Part shown: piece after piece, positions 1 to 12,900 of the stretch
How positions within the stretch are numbered: the first letter of the stretch is position 1
Layout: each line of letters begins with the position of its first letter
Assembly (NCBI RefSeq): GCF_003688895.1
Contig: NZ_REFV01000012.1
Coordinates: 1-64,000 of the forward strand
Reading direction: 5' to 3'
DNA from: Dokdonia sinensis
GTDB taxonomy: Bacteria; Bacteroidota; Bacteroidia; Flavobacteriales; Flavobacteriaceae
Length of the DNA: 64,000 nt
Program-made: the position numbers and the translations under genes
Notes under the pieces: model-generated
Seen by the model: the letters and a program-made list of their open reading frames with translations, nothing else
Databases searched by the model: none
What the model was told of the DNA's origin: nothing

Positions 1-979
1 TGATCGTTACAGTTCCGTTCATAGGATCTGTTACCGAAGTTACTGTCGTAGGACCGCTACCGATATCATCGTTGCCGATCACATCAATGTCCACAGGAGT
101 ATCCTCATCAGTTACTGCCGTATCATCTTCAGCATCTGGCGTTGGAGTCACATTTACAGTTACTGTAGCTGTGCTCGTGTTTCCATTGTCATCCGTGATC
201 GTGTACGTGAAGGTATCCGTTCCATTCGTATCAGGATCTGGAATATAAGTTACCGTACCATCTCCATTGATCGTTACAGTTCCGTTCATAGGATCTGTTA
301 CCGAAGTTACTGTCGTAGGACCGCTACCGATATCATCGTTGCCAATCACATCGATGTCTACAGGAGTATCCTCATCAGTTACTGCCGTATCATCTTCAGC
401 ATCTGGCGTTGGAGTCACACTTACAGTTACTGTAGCTGTGCTCGTGTTTCCATTGTCATCCGTGATCGTGTACGTGAAGGTATCCGTTCCATTCGTATCA
501 GGATCTGGAATATAAGTTACCGTACCATCTCCATTAATCGTTACAGTTCCGTTCATAGGATCTGTTACCGAAGTTACTGTCGTAGGACCGCTACCGATAT
601 CATCGTTGCCAATCACATCGATGTCTACAGGAGTATCCTCATCAGTTACTGCCGTATCATCTTCAGCATCTGGCGTTGGAGTCACACTTACAGTTACTGT
701 AGCTGTGCTCGTGTTTCCATTGTCATCCGTGATCGTGTACGTGAAGGTATCCGTTCCATTCGTATCAGGATCTGGAATATAAGTTACCGTACCATCTCCA
801 TTGATCGTTACAGTTCCGTTCATAGGATCTGTTACCGAAGTTACTGTCGTAGGACCGCTACCGATATCATCGTTGCCAATCACATCGATGTCCACAGGAG
901 TATCCTCATCAGTTACTGCCGTATCATCAACAGCATCTGGCGTTGGAGTCACATTTACAGTTACTGTAGCTGTGCTCGT
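1..979 (-). repeat. 267-bp tandem repeat array inside the giant gene
   Basis: The same segment recurs with an exact 267-bp period (anchor GATCGTTACAG or AATCGTTACAG near 2, 269, 536 and 803). About 3.7 copies are visible, and the array probably continues off the left edge. Copies differ at only a few positions, for example TCCACAGG/TCTACAGG and ATTTACAG/ACTTACAG. Each copy encodes 89 residues of a tandem-95/cadherin-like Ig fold with the motifs [17 protein letters not shown] and [12 protein letters not shown]. At position 980 the sequence passes abruptly into a diverged unit. Such near-identity points to recent duplication or gene conversion. Confidence 0.95.
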
Positions 980-3900
980 TTGACCGTTTGAATCTCTTAT
1001 CGTATACTCAAAGGTATCTGTACCGAAGAAATTAGCGTCTGGAGTATATGTAAAAGTACCATCACTATTTACAACTGCAGTTCCATTTGCAGGTTGAGTA
1101 TTGTTTACAACTGTGGTTGGTCCTGTTCCTATATCATCTGGTCCGTTTCCTCCGTTGTCAACAAAGATATCTCCCATTACTGGTGTGTCCTCTAATGTAG
1201 TAAACTCATCATCTACAGCATCTGGTGCCCCTTGAACAGTAATCGTAACGGTGTTATTGTTAGTACCATCTGTCGAAGTATCTTGATTCCCACTAGCATC
1301 TACAGTATCAATAATAATCGTAGCTGTTCCTTCAAAGTCAGGTGTAGGCGTGAATACTGCGCCTTCTAGGGCGGTATTAATATCTGTTAGACTTCCTCCT
1401 GTGATCGTAATAGACCCAGATCCATCACCGGTTACTACTAAACCAGGTACATCTGTAAGGTCGAGCGTACCGTTAGTCACATTAATCGTAACCGTTTGAG
1501 TCTGTCCATCACCATCAGTGATACTCAATCCATTACCACCTGCTCCAGTAAATGTAAGGGTTGTGTCCTCTGGAATGGTTTCCGTAGGCATCGCTATTAC
1601 CACTACTGGTGCTGTATCGTTGTCAATAATATCAACAGTTGCAGGCGTAGTATCTACCGTGATCTGAGGATCACCAGCGGTAATCGTGCCTAAGGTCACA
1701 ATAACCGTTTCATTCATTGCTCCTTCCACCTCATCATCATCATTCACCTCAATAGGTATCACAGCAGAAGAAGATCCTGCAGGAATCGTTATTGTGAATG
1801 TCATTATTTCTGTATAGTCCGTGCCATCATTTGAAGCGGTACCTCCTACAGTGAATGTCACGGTTGTAGGTGTGCTACTTACTATAGGATCTCCATTTCC
1901 ATCTCTAAGCGTTACGGTAAACTCACCATCTACTGGTCCGGTTTCATCTCCAGTAGGAATAGTGGCTTCAATACTTATTGTTGCCGCATCATTATCCAGT
2001 ACATTACCCGTGGCGCTACCTCCATCTATATTCAGGTTTGTAGCATTTGCTGGGTTACTGTCTGCTTGGAAAATCAATGTTTCTGTTTCCTCAATGATAT
2101 CATCATCTAATACAACAAGGGTTACGCTTCCATCACTTGAGTTGTTTGGGAAGGTAATTTCAGTAGGGAACATCGTAACAAAGTCCGCTTGTTCAGCCGT
2201 ACTACCTGCTCCGAAAGAGATATCTGCAACGATATCCATTCCTGTGGTATTCGTTAACGTCGCATTTGTTGCTTGATCGATTAGGGTAACTGTGTACTCT
2301 AAATTAACCTCATCACCAGGATCTGTTGTAGGTCCTTCACTTCCATCGTTTGGAGTTACAACAACAAGGAATTCAATGTTGTTATCGTTGTCCGTTATTT
2401 CGCCTTGAGCTGTATTAAGAACAGTATCTATGTCAAGTGCCTCTGTAGGGTCTGTAGGAGTTCCTGTAAATGCAATAGAAGCTATAGTTACGTCAACTGT
2501 TTCAAGATTTTCAATATTGAAATCATCAACCACATCAAGATCAAAAATAAACCCAGATGTACCTTGAACAATAGTTCCCGTGATCGTTGTACTGATGTCT
2601 TGAGTAACATCTGCGTTTTCTGCACTAGTTACTGTAAACGTAAGCTCAACATCTATATTACTGCCTGTACCATTTATAACCGCTAGTGGTGTCATTGCAG
2701 CTGTGCTATCTCCATTATAGAGATTTATAGCAAACCGTACTGAAACCTCATCACCCATAGTGGTCAACGGTCCTTCACTACCGTTCCTAACTAGTTCAAT
2801 GCGGACACGTAAATCATCATCATCATTATCACTTATACTTCCTGTTACCACATTTGTGTTACCCGAAATCGTAAGATTTGTTCCTGTAAAAACACCTGTT
2901 TGCTGGAGATCGAGTGTCTCTGTACCCTCGGCAATACCATCTTCATTTACGTCTAGAGTAATGCTTGTGCTACTTGTTGTATTAGCAATACTAATTACCG
3001 TGCCTCCAGGAGCTGGAATATCTCCAGGAGTTAAGAAATCGGCTGCAACAGCACTTCCAGTTCCTGCATCTGCAACTTCGGTGGTTATCGGTGCTCCAGT
3101 GGCATTAGTCAATACCATACCACCCGGATTAGTGAGTGTTACATCGTATACAACTGCAACCTCGTCACCCACAGCAACAGGATTGAGCGTTGTACCTTCA
3201 GCACCACCTTGAGTATTGCTTAATGTGATTACTATTATGTCATCATTATCAATAACACTTCCTGTAATTGTATTTGTCCCGAGAGTTTCTGTGCCATTTC
3301 CACCCATAATATTACTTAAGGTGGCGGTGAGCGTTTCATCATAAATTCCTGCGGTGGCAGGATCATCTGTCTCGATGAGTAAATCGTCTGTTACTGGAAG
3401 AGTAATTGTTGTTTCCCCTGTCCCGCTTGGAATTGTAATTCCTGTAGGGAAAGCTGTTGTAAAATCAGGTCCTGTTGCCGTTCCTGCGAATGCAACATCT
3501 GCTGTGATAGCTACTCCTGTTTCATTTGTAATTTCAACTCCTTGATCATCTGTAAGGAATACACGATACACTAAATCAGCTCCATCTTCTGTACCATTTT
3601 GAACAACTTCAATGTTTAAGGTAGTTCCCGTTACGTCAGCATCGATAATGTTACCTGTTGCAGTATAAATATCTCCTATGTTTGCCGCTGCAGGCGGATT
3701 TGCAATGCCTATAATCAGGGTTTCTGTTCCTTCGACGAAATCATCGTTATTAACAGCTACGTCAAAAACAACCTCATTACCCGTAGCACTATCTCCTTGT
3801 CCATTAGGGATGGTCACCGTAGTAGGAAGTGTTCCATAATCTGCTGCTACAGCTGTACTGCCGGCTGGATATGTAAGATCAAAGGTAAGATCTCCACCAG

Positions 3901-6900
3901 TTGTATTATTCACTGGCATAGTTCCCGCAGCATCTGTACTTAGATATACTTCATATTGGATCGGGCTGGTTGCGCCTGCATTGTTCTCCATACCATCCAT
4001 AAATGGTACGATTTGAACAAAGTAACTTTGAACCGTTAACAATGCTTCACGACTCATAATATCTGTATCACAAGCAGAACCTCCACTAACAGTCACCTTA
4101 TAGAGATTGCCATTAAATGTGAAGGGGATATTTGTAAGTGTTAGCGTGGCTGTATCTACTCCACTATACACTCCACCGTTTACTAATGGTGTAAAGCTTG
4201 TTCCTCCATTCGTGCTCTCTAGCCATTCATATATTAGACCTGTACCAGAAAAATCACTCGTGAACGTTTCCGTACTTCCTACAATGGTTAAAACATCTGC
4301 AGGTAGTGCGTTGTTTTCATCTGTAACAGGGTTCGTAACTTCCTGATAGTCTGCCGTATTATTTACATCTACATCAGCTGGGAAAGGGTTTGCAACTGAA
4401 GTTGCAGGATATCCAGCAGCCTGAACTGTTCCGTTAGGTTGTGTAGGTACGGGAGCAGTATCATCTCCACCTCCAAACTGCGCATCTTGAACACCATCCA
4501 CATCTCCATCATAAGCCTCGTTTGCATCGCTACAGCCATCTTCATCACTATCATAATCCAAGTAATCTGGTGTACCTGCTGTCGCTCCACTATCAGTAGG
4601 TGTGTTGCCCGCTCCTGCTGAAGTAGGAATACCATCTGATCCTGTGTTATCGACATTGTTGTCGTCATCATCTGCAAAACCGTCGTTATCTAAATCAGTT
4701 CCTCCAGACTCCGTAACATCATAAATACCATCATTGTCTGCATCAAGATCTAAACTATTAGGTTGACCATCGCCATCAAAATCGGCAGCTTCGTTACAAG
4801 GAATTGCAGTAATTCCGAAATCATCAAACACCGCTTGATCCAAAGTATCTGCAGGAGCATCATAATGATAAACTCTTACCCAGTAACTACTGTTTTGTTG
4901 CAAGAAGTATACTTGATCTAAATCTAAGAAACTAAATCCAGTTGTAGTAGTTCCAATCACAAAATCAGATAGTAAGACCTCTGGATTTGTAAAAGCAGCA
5001 TCTGTTGCAATTAGGATCGCAATCTTATGATCATCAAAATAATCGTTCGGGTTTGCTGGACCATTGAAATCCTGCTCTCTGTTATTTTCTGAAAACTGCG
5101 TCAATCTTGCATTTTCATAATTGGTATTTGTCGTAAAGTTATACTCTACATAGTCTCCATCTGCAATTGCCCCAGGAAGTGATCTTTGATCTACATTTCC
5201 TAAAGTAACAAAGGTCTCGGTTTGAGGTACATTTGTTACTCCTGGTCCAAAACTTAACGGACTTGTAGAAGCAATCATATTCTGACCCTGTTCTGCAGGA
5301 GTTGCCGACTCATTCAAAGGAGGAGTTCCGCCCGGATTTCCATTAAAATCATACTTAGGATAGTAAGAGAAGCCTGCATTACAAGTTGGTCCCTCAACAG
5401 TGTCTAGGATACCATCATTATCATCATCTAAATCGTCTGCATCTTTAACCCCATCATTATCAAAGTCTGGTCTATCGTCTATAGGATCACAAGCATCTGC
5501 AATTCCATCTAGATCTATATCTGGACCGAATGTCGTTACATCGTCATTTGTACCCGGATATGTCGCTGCAGCATCAGCCACAGTTCCATCTGCATTGACA
5601 CCGCCGTTTGCAAATGTGAGGGTACCAGTACCAAATTCACCGCCGTCACCGCCGTCTGCATTTGAATCCCCATACGCTTCATTTGCATCACTACAACCAT
5701 CATTATCGCTATCAGTTTCAAAAGAATTAGGAATACCGTCACCATCTACGTCTCTATCACATCCAAAAACGCGGAGGTTCGACCCCATATTAGAAGGATT
5801 TGTACCACCTGTAAATGCAACAGCTGAATATTCTATCACAATACGATTTACAGCTCCTAGTGATAGTAGCTCCATATTGTTGTCAGGGTTATTAGATGTG
5901 TCTCCACCTCTATAAGCTGTGAACTGATTTCCTACTTGTCGTATATTACCTCCTATTTCGATAACATCATATCCTACTGGAGTTGAACCAACAAACATTG
6001 TTATATTAAAAGACTCACCGTAATCGCCACCCATACTCTGGTCAAAATCAGTAAACCTAAATTTCACATTCTCTAATGTAAGATCAGATACGTATTCTAT
6101 CGTATTGCTTTGAGAGAGGTCGCTAAAATTATTTGTAATAGCAAAAGAATCCCCCGCACCACTAATAGTTGCATTTGTTAAGGTTCCTGGATTTGGTTCC
6201 GTAATATTCGTGGTAATTGTAATTCCTTGCTCTGAGGTATACATACCACCATCTGTAAGCGTCTGGTCAGCAGCATAAGTGAGTTGCACACAAGCTTCTT
6301 CGACAGTATCAAGAATTCCGTCATTATCATCATCCAGATCGACATTGTCAGGAATACCATCCATATCAAAGTCCATCGTTTCTCTAAAGTCTACTTCAGG
6401 AGTACCTGGAAGATCATCGTTATCAGTATTTGCCGCTCCGCCGTCAAGGTCATTGTTTACGTCCCAAGCAAAAGGATCTACCGTCACATCAAAACCATCA
6501 TCCAGACCATCATTGTCATCATCTACTCCCGTAAATATTCCAACACCAGCCTCGTCGATATCCGGCACACCATCATTGTCAGAATCGGTATCCAGATAAT
6601 CTGGAATTGTGTCTGAGTTTACAGCCGTACCATCAGAATTTGTAAGAGTAGAAAGAGGTGTGCCTCCCCCAAAGTCAGGATCATATTGATTATCTATTCC
6701 ATCAAAATCATCATCATTTCCAGAAGGTGGTTGATAACCAGCAGTTGTTTGAGCCTCTACATTATCAGGAATTCCATCATCATCTGCATCAATATCATAT
6801 GGGTTTGGATATGGGCTGTTATCTGTATTTGTAAGTGGTCCACTTACACCAGAACCGTCTCCAGCGTCTTCAGAATTATCTGGGATACCATTTGCTCCTA

Positions 6901-9900
6901 CTGGGCTGTCATCACGACCATTACCGTCAGGATCATTTGCTGTATTTCCTGCCTCTACAATATCTAAAATACCATCACCATCACTATCTGCGTCAAATTT
7001 ATTAGGCACACCGTCCCCATCAAGATCACATTCTGTGAATACACGTAACGAAATATCATCTAAAAATAGATCATTACCAAAACCTCCAGGAGCGTTATTA
7101 ATGAGTTTAATCACTAATTCAGTTTCTTGAGCTTCGAAGCGAAGTTTAGTCTCAATCCAACCAGTCCCCTCTGCTTGAGGTCCAGATGTGGCCGTCTCAT
7201 ACCGAACTCCTGTTGTAGACTCTACAACAACCTGAACATTAGGTAAAATAGGATTATTTGCATCACTACCATTTTTGAGCCAAAAGACTACTTCGTAATC
7301 AGAGCCTACTAATAGACCTGTGGAAGTTCTTTCGTAAAAAATACCAGGCTCAAAGGCCGCATTTACGACAAGCGCTCTTCCATCTGTATCTCCTTCGGTA
7401 TGATCTGGCTCAGTGTCTATCCAGAAACTTCCAGAACCATTTGCCGCTAGATTATCTGGATCATCTATGGCATACTCGCCATCAAAAATACCATTTCCTC
7501 CAGCACTCGTTCCTGGCTCATAAGAATATGAGGCCGACACAAAAGGATTAGTTGTTCTTGCTCCAGTTCCAAAATCTTCTGCAAAAATAATTCCAGACGC
7601 AGGTAATGGCTGGCAGTACATTTCCTCTTCTACGTCAGGAATACCATCATTATCATCATCTTCGTCTACATTATCCGGAATACCATCACCATCAAAATCC
7701 TCCGTAGGATCTCTATAATCTACTTCTGGTGTTCCAGAGTTTTGCACATTTGGTAAGGTAGAAGCACCCGTGTCTAAATCATCGTTTGAGTCAAACGTTG
7801 CATTATTATCATCATAAGCATCTAGAAGCCCGTCGCCATCTGTATCTGTAGTTGTACTTGCAGGTGTATACCCTGCTTCAATCACATCATTTGCTCCTTC
7901 ATTATCTGAATTTGTATCTAAATAATCTGGCACAAAATCACCATCTGTATCTACAGGTGTAAGACCTTCATCGCCAGCACCTTCAAAAACGTCAAGCAAT
8001 CCATCGCCATCCGTATCTGCTCCCGTAGGTGCTATGTAGGATGCAGGATCTGTAAGCTGCGCTTCTACATTATCAGGAATTCCATCATTATCTGAGTCGA
8101 TATCTGCCTCATCGGCAAAACCATCTCCGTCACTATCGATTCCATCTCTAACTACATAATCATAGTCGTTGCCCGCTGTCGCAAAACGGGTTACCCCACA
8201 CACATCAAAACTTAATGATGTGAAGTTAGTATTTGGGCTTGCCGTACCATTTACTGCCGAGGCTGTAAAGTTAAATTCTGATTGCTGGAAGTAAGCAAAA
8301 TATACTGCAAGGTCTGTCCTAAGATCTACTCCTGTAAAGGTTGACATAGGGCCTTGAAACTCTACTCCTCCCGTTTCATTATCACGTATATCTAGCTGGG
8401 TAGCGTCATCTACCACATAAACCCCTGGCATTTGTAGGGTAATCGTCTCGTTTGCATTTGCGCCGTCTATATCGTTAAATGTACCCGCAAATCGTGGTAA
8501 AGGAAATACAGTATTTGTTCCTTCAAAAACCAAACGCACATTAAAAGTCATTTGCGCAGTTTCTCCAGCAGGAACATTATATTCTGGTTGCCAAGCATTA
8601 GGATCACCTTGACCTGGCGTATCATTATCTATAGTAAATGTCGTAATATTTGTTGTAGCACTTACTACAGTAATTAATGCATCAAGATTAGTTCCCTCAA
8701 TATTAACCACATCTTCAAAACGGTATACGTCTCCTTCAAAACCAGCACCTGCATCTGTTTCGAGGGTTACCATCGTAGCATCAAAATTAGGCGTAGGGAA
8801 AATACAAGATGCAGGATTTGCTGGATCAAAAGCTAGCGCTTCAACAATATCCAGAATACCGTCATTATCATCATCAATATCTATAAGATCCCCTATACCA
8901 TCTCCATCAAAATCTGGAGTAGTCCTGTAATCCACATCCGTAAGATTTCCATCTGCTTCGGTATAATCTGTAGCTGGATTTGTCACATTACCTTGCGGTG
9001 TCGTATAAATAGCTGTATTGTTAGATGGTTCATCTGCAGCATCATCTAGACCATTACCATTAGTATCGGAACCAGATAATGTAACACCTGATTCTTCTGT
9101 ATCTGTAATTCCATCACCGTCTGAATCTGTGTCCAGATAATCTGGACTTCCTGTTCCATCAGTATTAGGTAAGGTAGCGTCAAAGGGATCTGTTCCTACA
9201 GGGTAAGGCAGCCCTGGAAAGGGATCACCTACCTGCTGTACATTTGCCGTATCTGGTGCTGTCCATCCTGCAGTTGTTTGTGCTTCTACGTTATCTGGGA
9301 TCCCGTCATTATCGCTGTCTAAATCAGTATAATCTGGAATTCCGTCTCCGTCTGTGTCAATTAACTCACAAGCCTCAACAATAATTTCAAATGCATCACC
9401 ACCGTTTCCTTCAAAACCTACTCCAGTCCAAGTAAACACAATTTCATCAAATACACCTGCTACAAGTATTGAACCTGCCGCAGCGCCTCGAGTTCTAGAC
9501 TGATCTGCTTCTGGATTTGCATCTTCTACCACAATACCTGCTTCTCTTCTTACGGAAGAAGATGTTACTATAAAATCATCAGTTCCAGATAATTTATTAA
9601 GTGTTCCAGGAGATGCTAACGTAAGCTGTATTGAATTAGATAAAAATTGACTGGTACCGCTAAAAAAGAACGTACCGCCCAATCTATCTAAATGAATTAT
9701 TGGATTCTCAACAGTTTTGTCAAATGTAATTGTAATGGTTCCTGACCCTTTATCATCACCAGGAGCATCGATGTTTGTATCTGGAGATTCCGCATTGCCA
9801 TCCCAGTTCAAATCAAGGACTGCACTAGAAGCTCCGTTGAGTGGTCCATCATTGGATTGATAAAAGTTAGCACCAAAATTACCTGATGAATTACTTGCAA

Positions 9901-12900
9901 AATTATCTGCGTTTCCATCAAAGGTTACTGATACTGCAACATCTACTCCAGATGCCGTTGTAGCGTTGAATGTAAATGGCGTTGACCCTCCAAACGGTGT
10001 CGACCCCGACCAAGCACCAGTTGTAGAAGGTGTACACAAGCCCTCTTGAACATCTGTTATCCCATCATTATCATCATCTACATCTACAGCATCTGGAATA
10101 CCATCCATATCAATATCTGGTAGGGATCTATAATCTACATCGCTAGTATTTCCATCGTCTTCAGGAAGTGTTGATGGGTCATCTAATGTTCCTTGAGGTT
10201 CTGCATAGGCATCCATTATTGTATTCAGGGTGCCGTCCATAAAATCATCTAGACCATTTCCATTTACATCTGTATTCAGCAATGCAATATCTGCCTCTAT
10301 ATTATCAGAAATGCCATCATTATCGCTATCAAGGTCTAAATAATCTGGAGTTGTTCCATCACCATCTGTATTTACAGGAGTAAGTCCTCCAACAGGAAAA
10401 TTATCTGGTAATCCTGGACTTGCAAAACCTTGTTGATTTACAGTGTCTGAAGGTGCTACAAAGCCAGCAGTAGTCTGGGCCTCAACAGTATCTGGAAGAC
10501 CATCATTGTCTGAATCTAGATCGAACTGATCAAAAACTCCATCGTCATCAGAATCTCTTCCTGATTGACATATTACAAACTGCGTAGAATCAAATGCTCC
10601 AACAGAATTCACAATATCAATTCTTACAGAAACACCCCCTATATTTCCTGTAGAGGAAACATTATAATCCGCAAAATCTCCAGGATTTCCGCCTGATACC
10701 GTAAAGGTATCATTTGTAGAATTTGTTGTGCTAAAAACTATAGTAGTAGTAGCCCCTTGACTTAATATGTTCCATCTAAAGTTAGGACCTGGATCTAAGG
10801 CTACAAAGGTTACTGTTTCAGAACTACTCATATTGGACTGCTGTCCCGCAAAAGATGCTGACTGAGGATCGGCTATGATAATAGGAGCTTTATCCGTAAA
10901 AGTAAATGTGTTTTCTGCGAAGTCGCCAGTAGTCGTTGTATTGTTCTCAAAGCGTACGATACCGTCCGTATTTTCTGCAACATCATAGTTTGTATCGTTA
11001 GAACTTAGAGGGCTCACAATCAAACCCTTAACAGGATTTCCGTTAGTTGCACTAAACGCACTCCCTCCTGCGTCGCTCAAGGAATTATAATTAAATGTGT
11101 TCACAGTATCTGCAAACTCAACGGTATCAAGTATCCCGTCATTGTCATCATCTACATCAACACTATCAGGAATACCATCATTATCATTATCTGGTTGATC
11201 ATCTGTTGTATCTCTGTAATCAACATCCCCAGTAGTTAAGACATCATTATCTGTATCTTGCAAAGTCGTAGGATCATCTAAACTTCCATTAGGATCTGTC
11301 CCACTAAAAGGCCCAAAAAGTCCTAGGGCCTCTTGACTATCAGTCAGTCCATCCTTATCACTATCTACATCTCTATAATCCTGAGGGTCATTGCTCAACC
11401 CATCTGTATTTACTGGCGTTATAGGAGATCCGTTGGTATCGTAAGCGTCATTTACACCATTACCATCTGTATCTGCTTCATTAATGTCTGGGGTCGTGGG
11501 GTCGTCTTCAATAGGTGATATGTAACCTACTGTAGATTGCGCTTCTACATTATCAGGCAGTCCATCTCCATCTGAATCCCAAGAGATATAACTACGCTCA
11601 CCAGATGGACCTACTGTAGGAAATGTATTATACTCTACAAAAGGATCTACAACACCACCATTACCATCGTCTGGTCCTTCTGCAATACCGTCCATATTTG
11701 CATCTGTACCATTTTGACCTGGTATTAATCTGTTTTCAATAAGGTCATATATTCCATCGTTATCTGCATCTAGATCAATTGCATTTGGAAATCCGTCAGA
11801 ATCAAAATCATCATAAGTTTCAATTTCGTCAGCTATACCATCGTTATCACTGTCTATATCCTGGAAATTATATCTGGTAAAGTCTCTACCAAAAGCTGAG
11901 TATGTATCGCCATCTATGTTCGCTTTCGCGAAAGCGGTACCACCATCATCACTATCTACTATATTACTCCATCCATCTCCGTCTGTATCTGTAATCGTGG
12001 TTCCTTCTATAGTACCATCACCATCCGTATCGGCAGTAGCTCCGAGCACTTCGACGATGTCAAAAATACCGTCACCGTCTGCCTCTGTGTCTATATAATC
12101 TGCACCATCAGTACCATCTGTATTAGGAACTGGTAAGAAACTATTTGCATTTAAGGCAGAACCATCACGATTGTCTATGGGGTCAAGCGCATCTATTAGT
12201 CCATCTGCATCTACGTCATTTGTTGCTCCAGCACCAAAACGACCATCATCATTATCATCTGTTCCACCAGCTTCGATAGTATCCGGGATTCCATCGTTGT
12301 CCGAATCAATATCTAAAAGATCATTTAATCCGTCTCCGTCAAAATCTTCAGGAATAATTCGTATTGAACTCCCTGCTACGACTGGACTTCCTAAGGCATC
12401 TACATTTGTGGTTATCAATCCTGTTCCGGGCTGACCACTACCATCAGGATCATTAGTCCCTCCGGCTTCTCTGTAATCTGTTATACCATCATTATCGCTA
12501 TCTAGGTCAAAAATATCAAGTATACCATCGCCATCTGTATCTATAGGCTCACAACTAAAGCCTCCAAAGAAAAATCCGTCAGCGTTATTGCCATTACTTG
12601 ATATGGTAAGATTTTGAATAGGCTGTAAGAACTCAATAGTACCACTTTCATCACTTCCACCGGGTAAAACAGGAACACCAACACTATTTGCCGTAGGAGA
12701 AGTAAAGTTGGGCTGACTGATAATTATATTTAAGTTACGTGCGGCGCCACCTTCTGTAAAAGTCAATGTCGTACCGTTTAACCCTTTTAAATTCAATCTC
12801 AAATTATTAACAGGTCCATTTGGAAATGAAAGTGTGGCCTCGATTGCACCATTAAAAACTGCAGCCGTTGGCGCAGTTCCTGCTGGCTCAAAAGCATTAG

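Noticed and set aside
1-979. CRISPR array
   Set aside because: The repeat unit is 267 bp, contiguous, without spacers, and translates as a continuous Ig-like domain.
4369-6369. Minus-strand frames of 63-102 codons at 4369-4677, 5536-5745 and 6178-6369
   Set aside because: They are in another frame of the giant gene and consist of Met/Gln/Leu-rich shadows of TSP3 codons.
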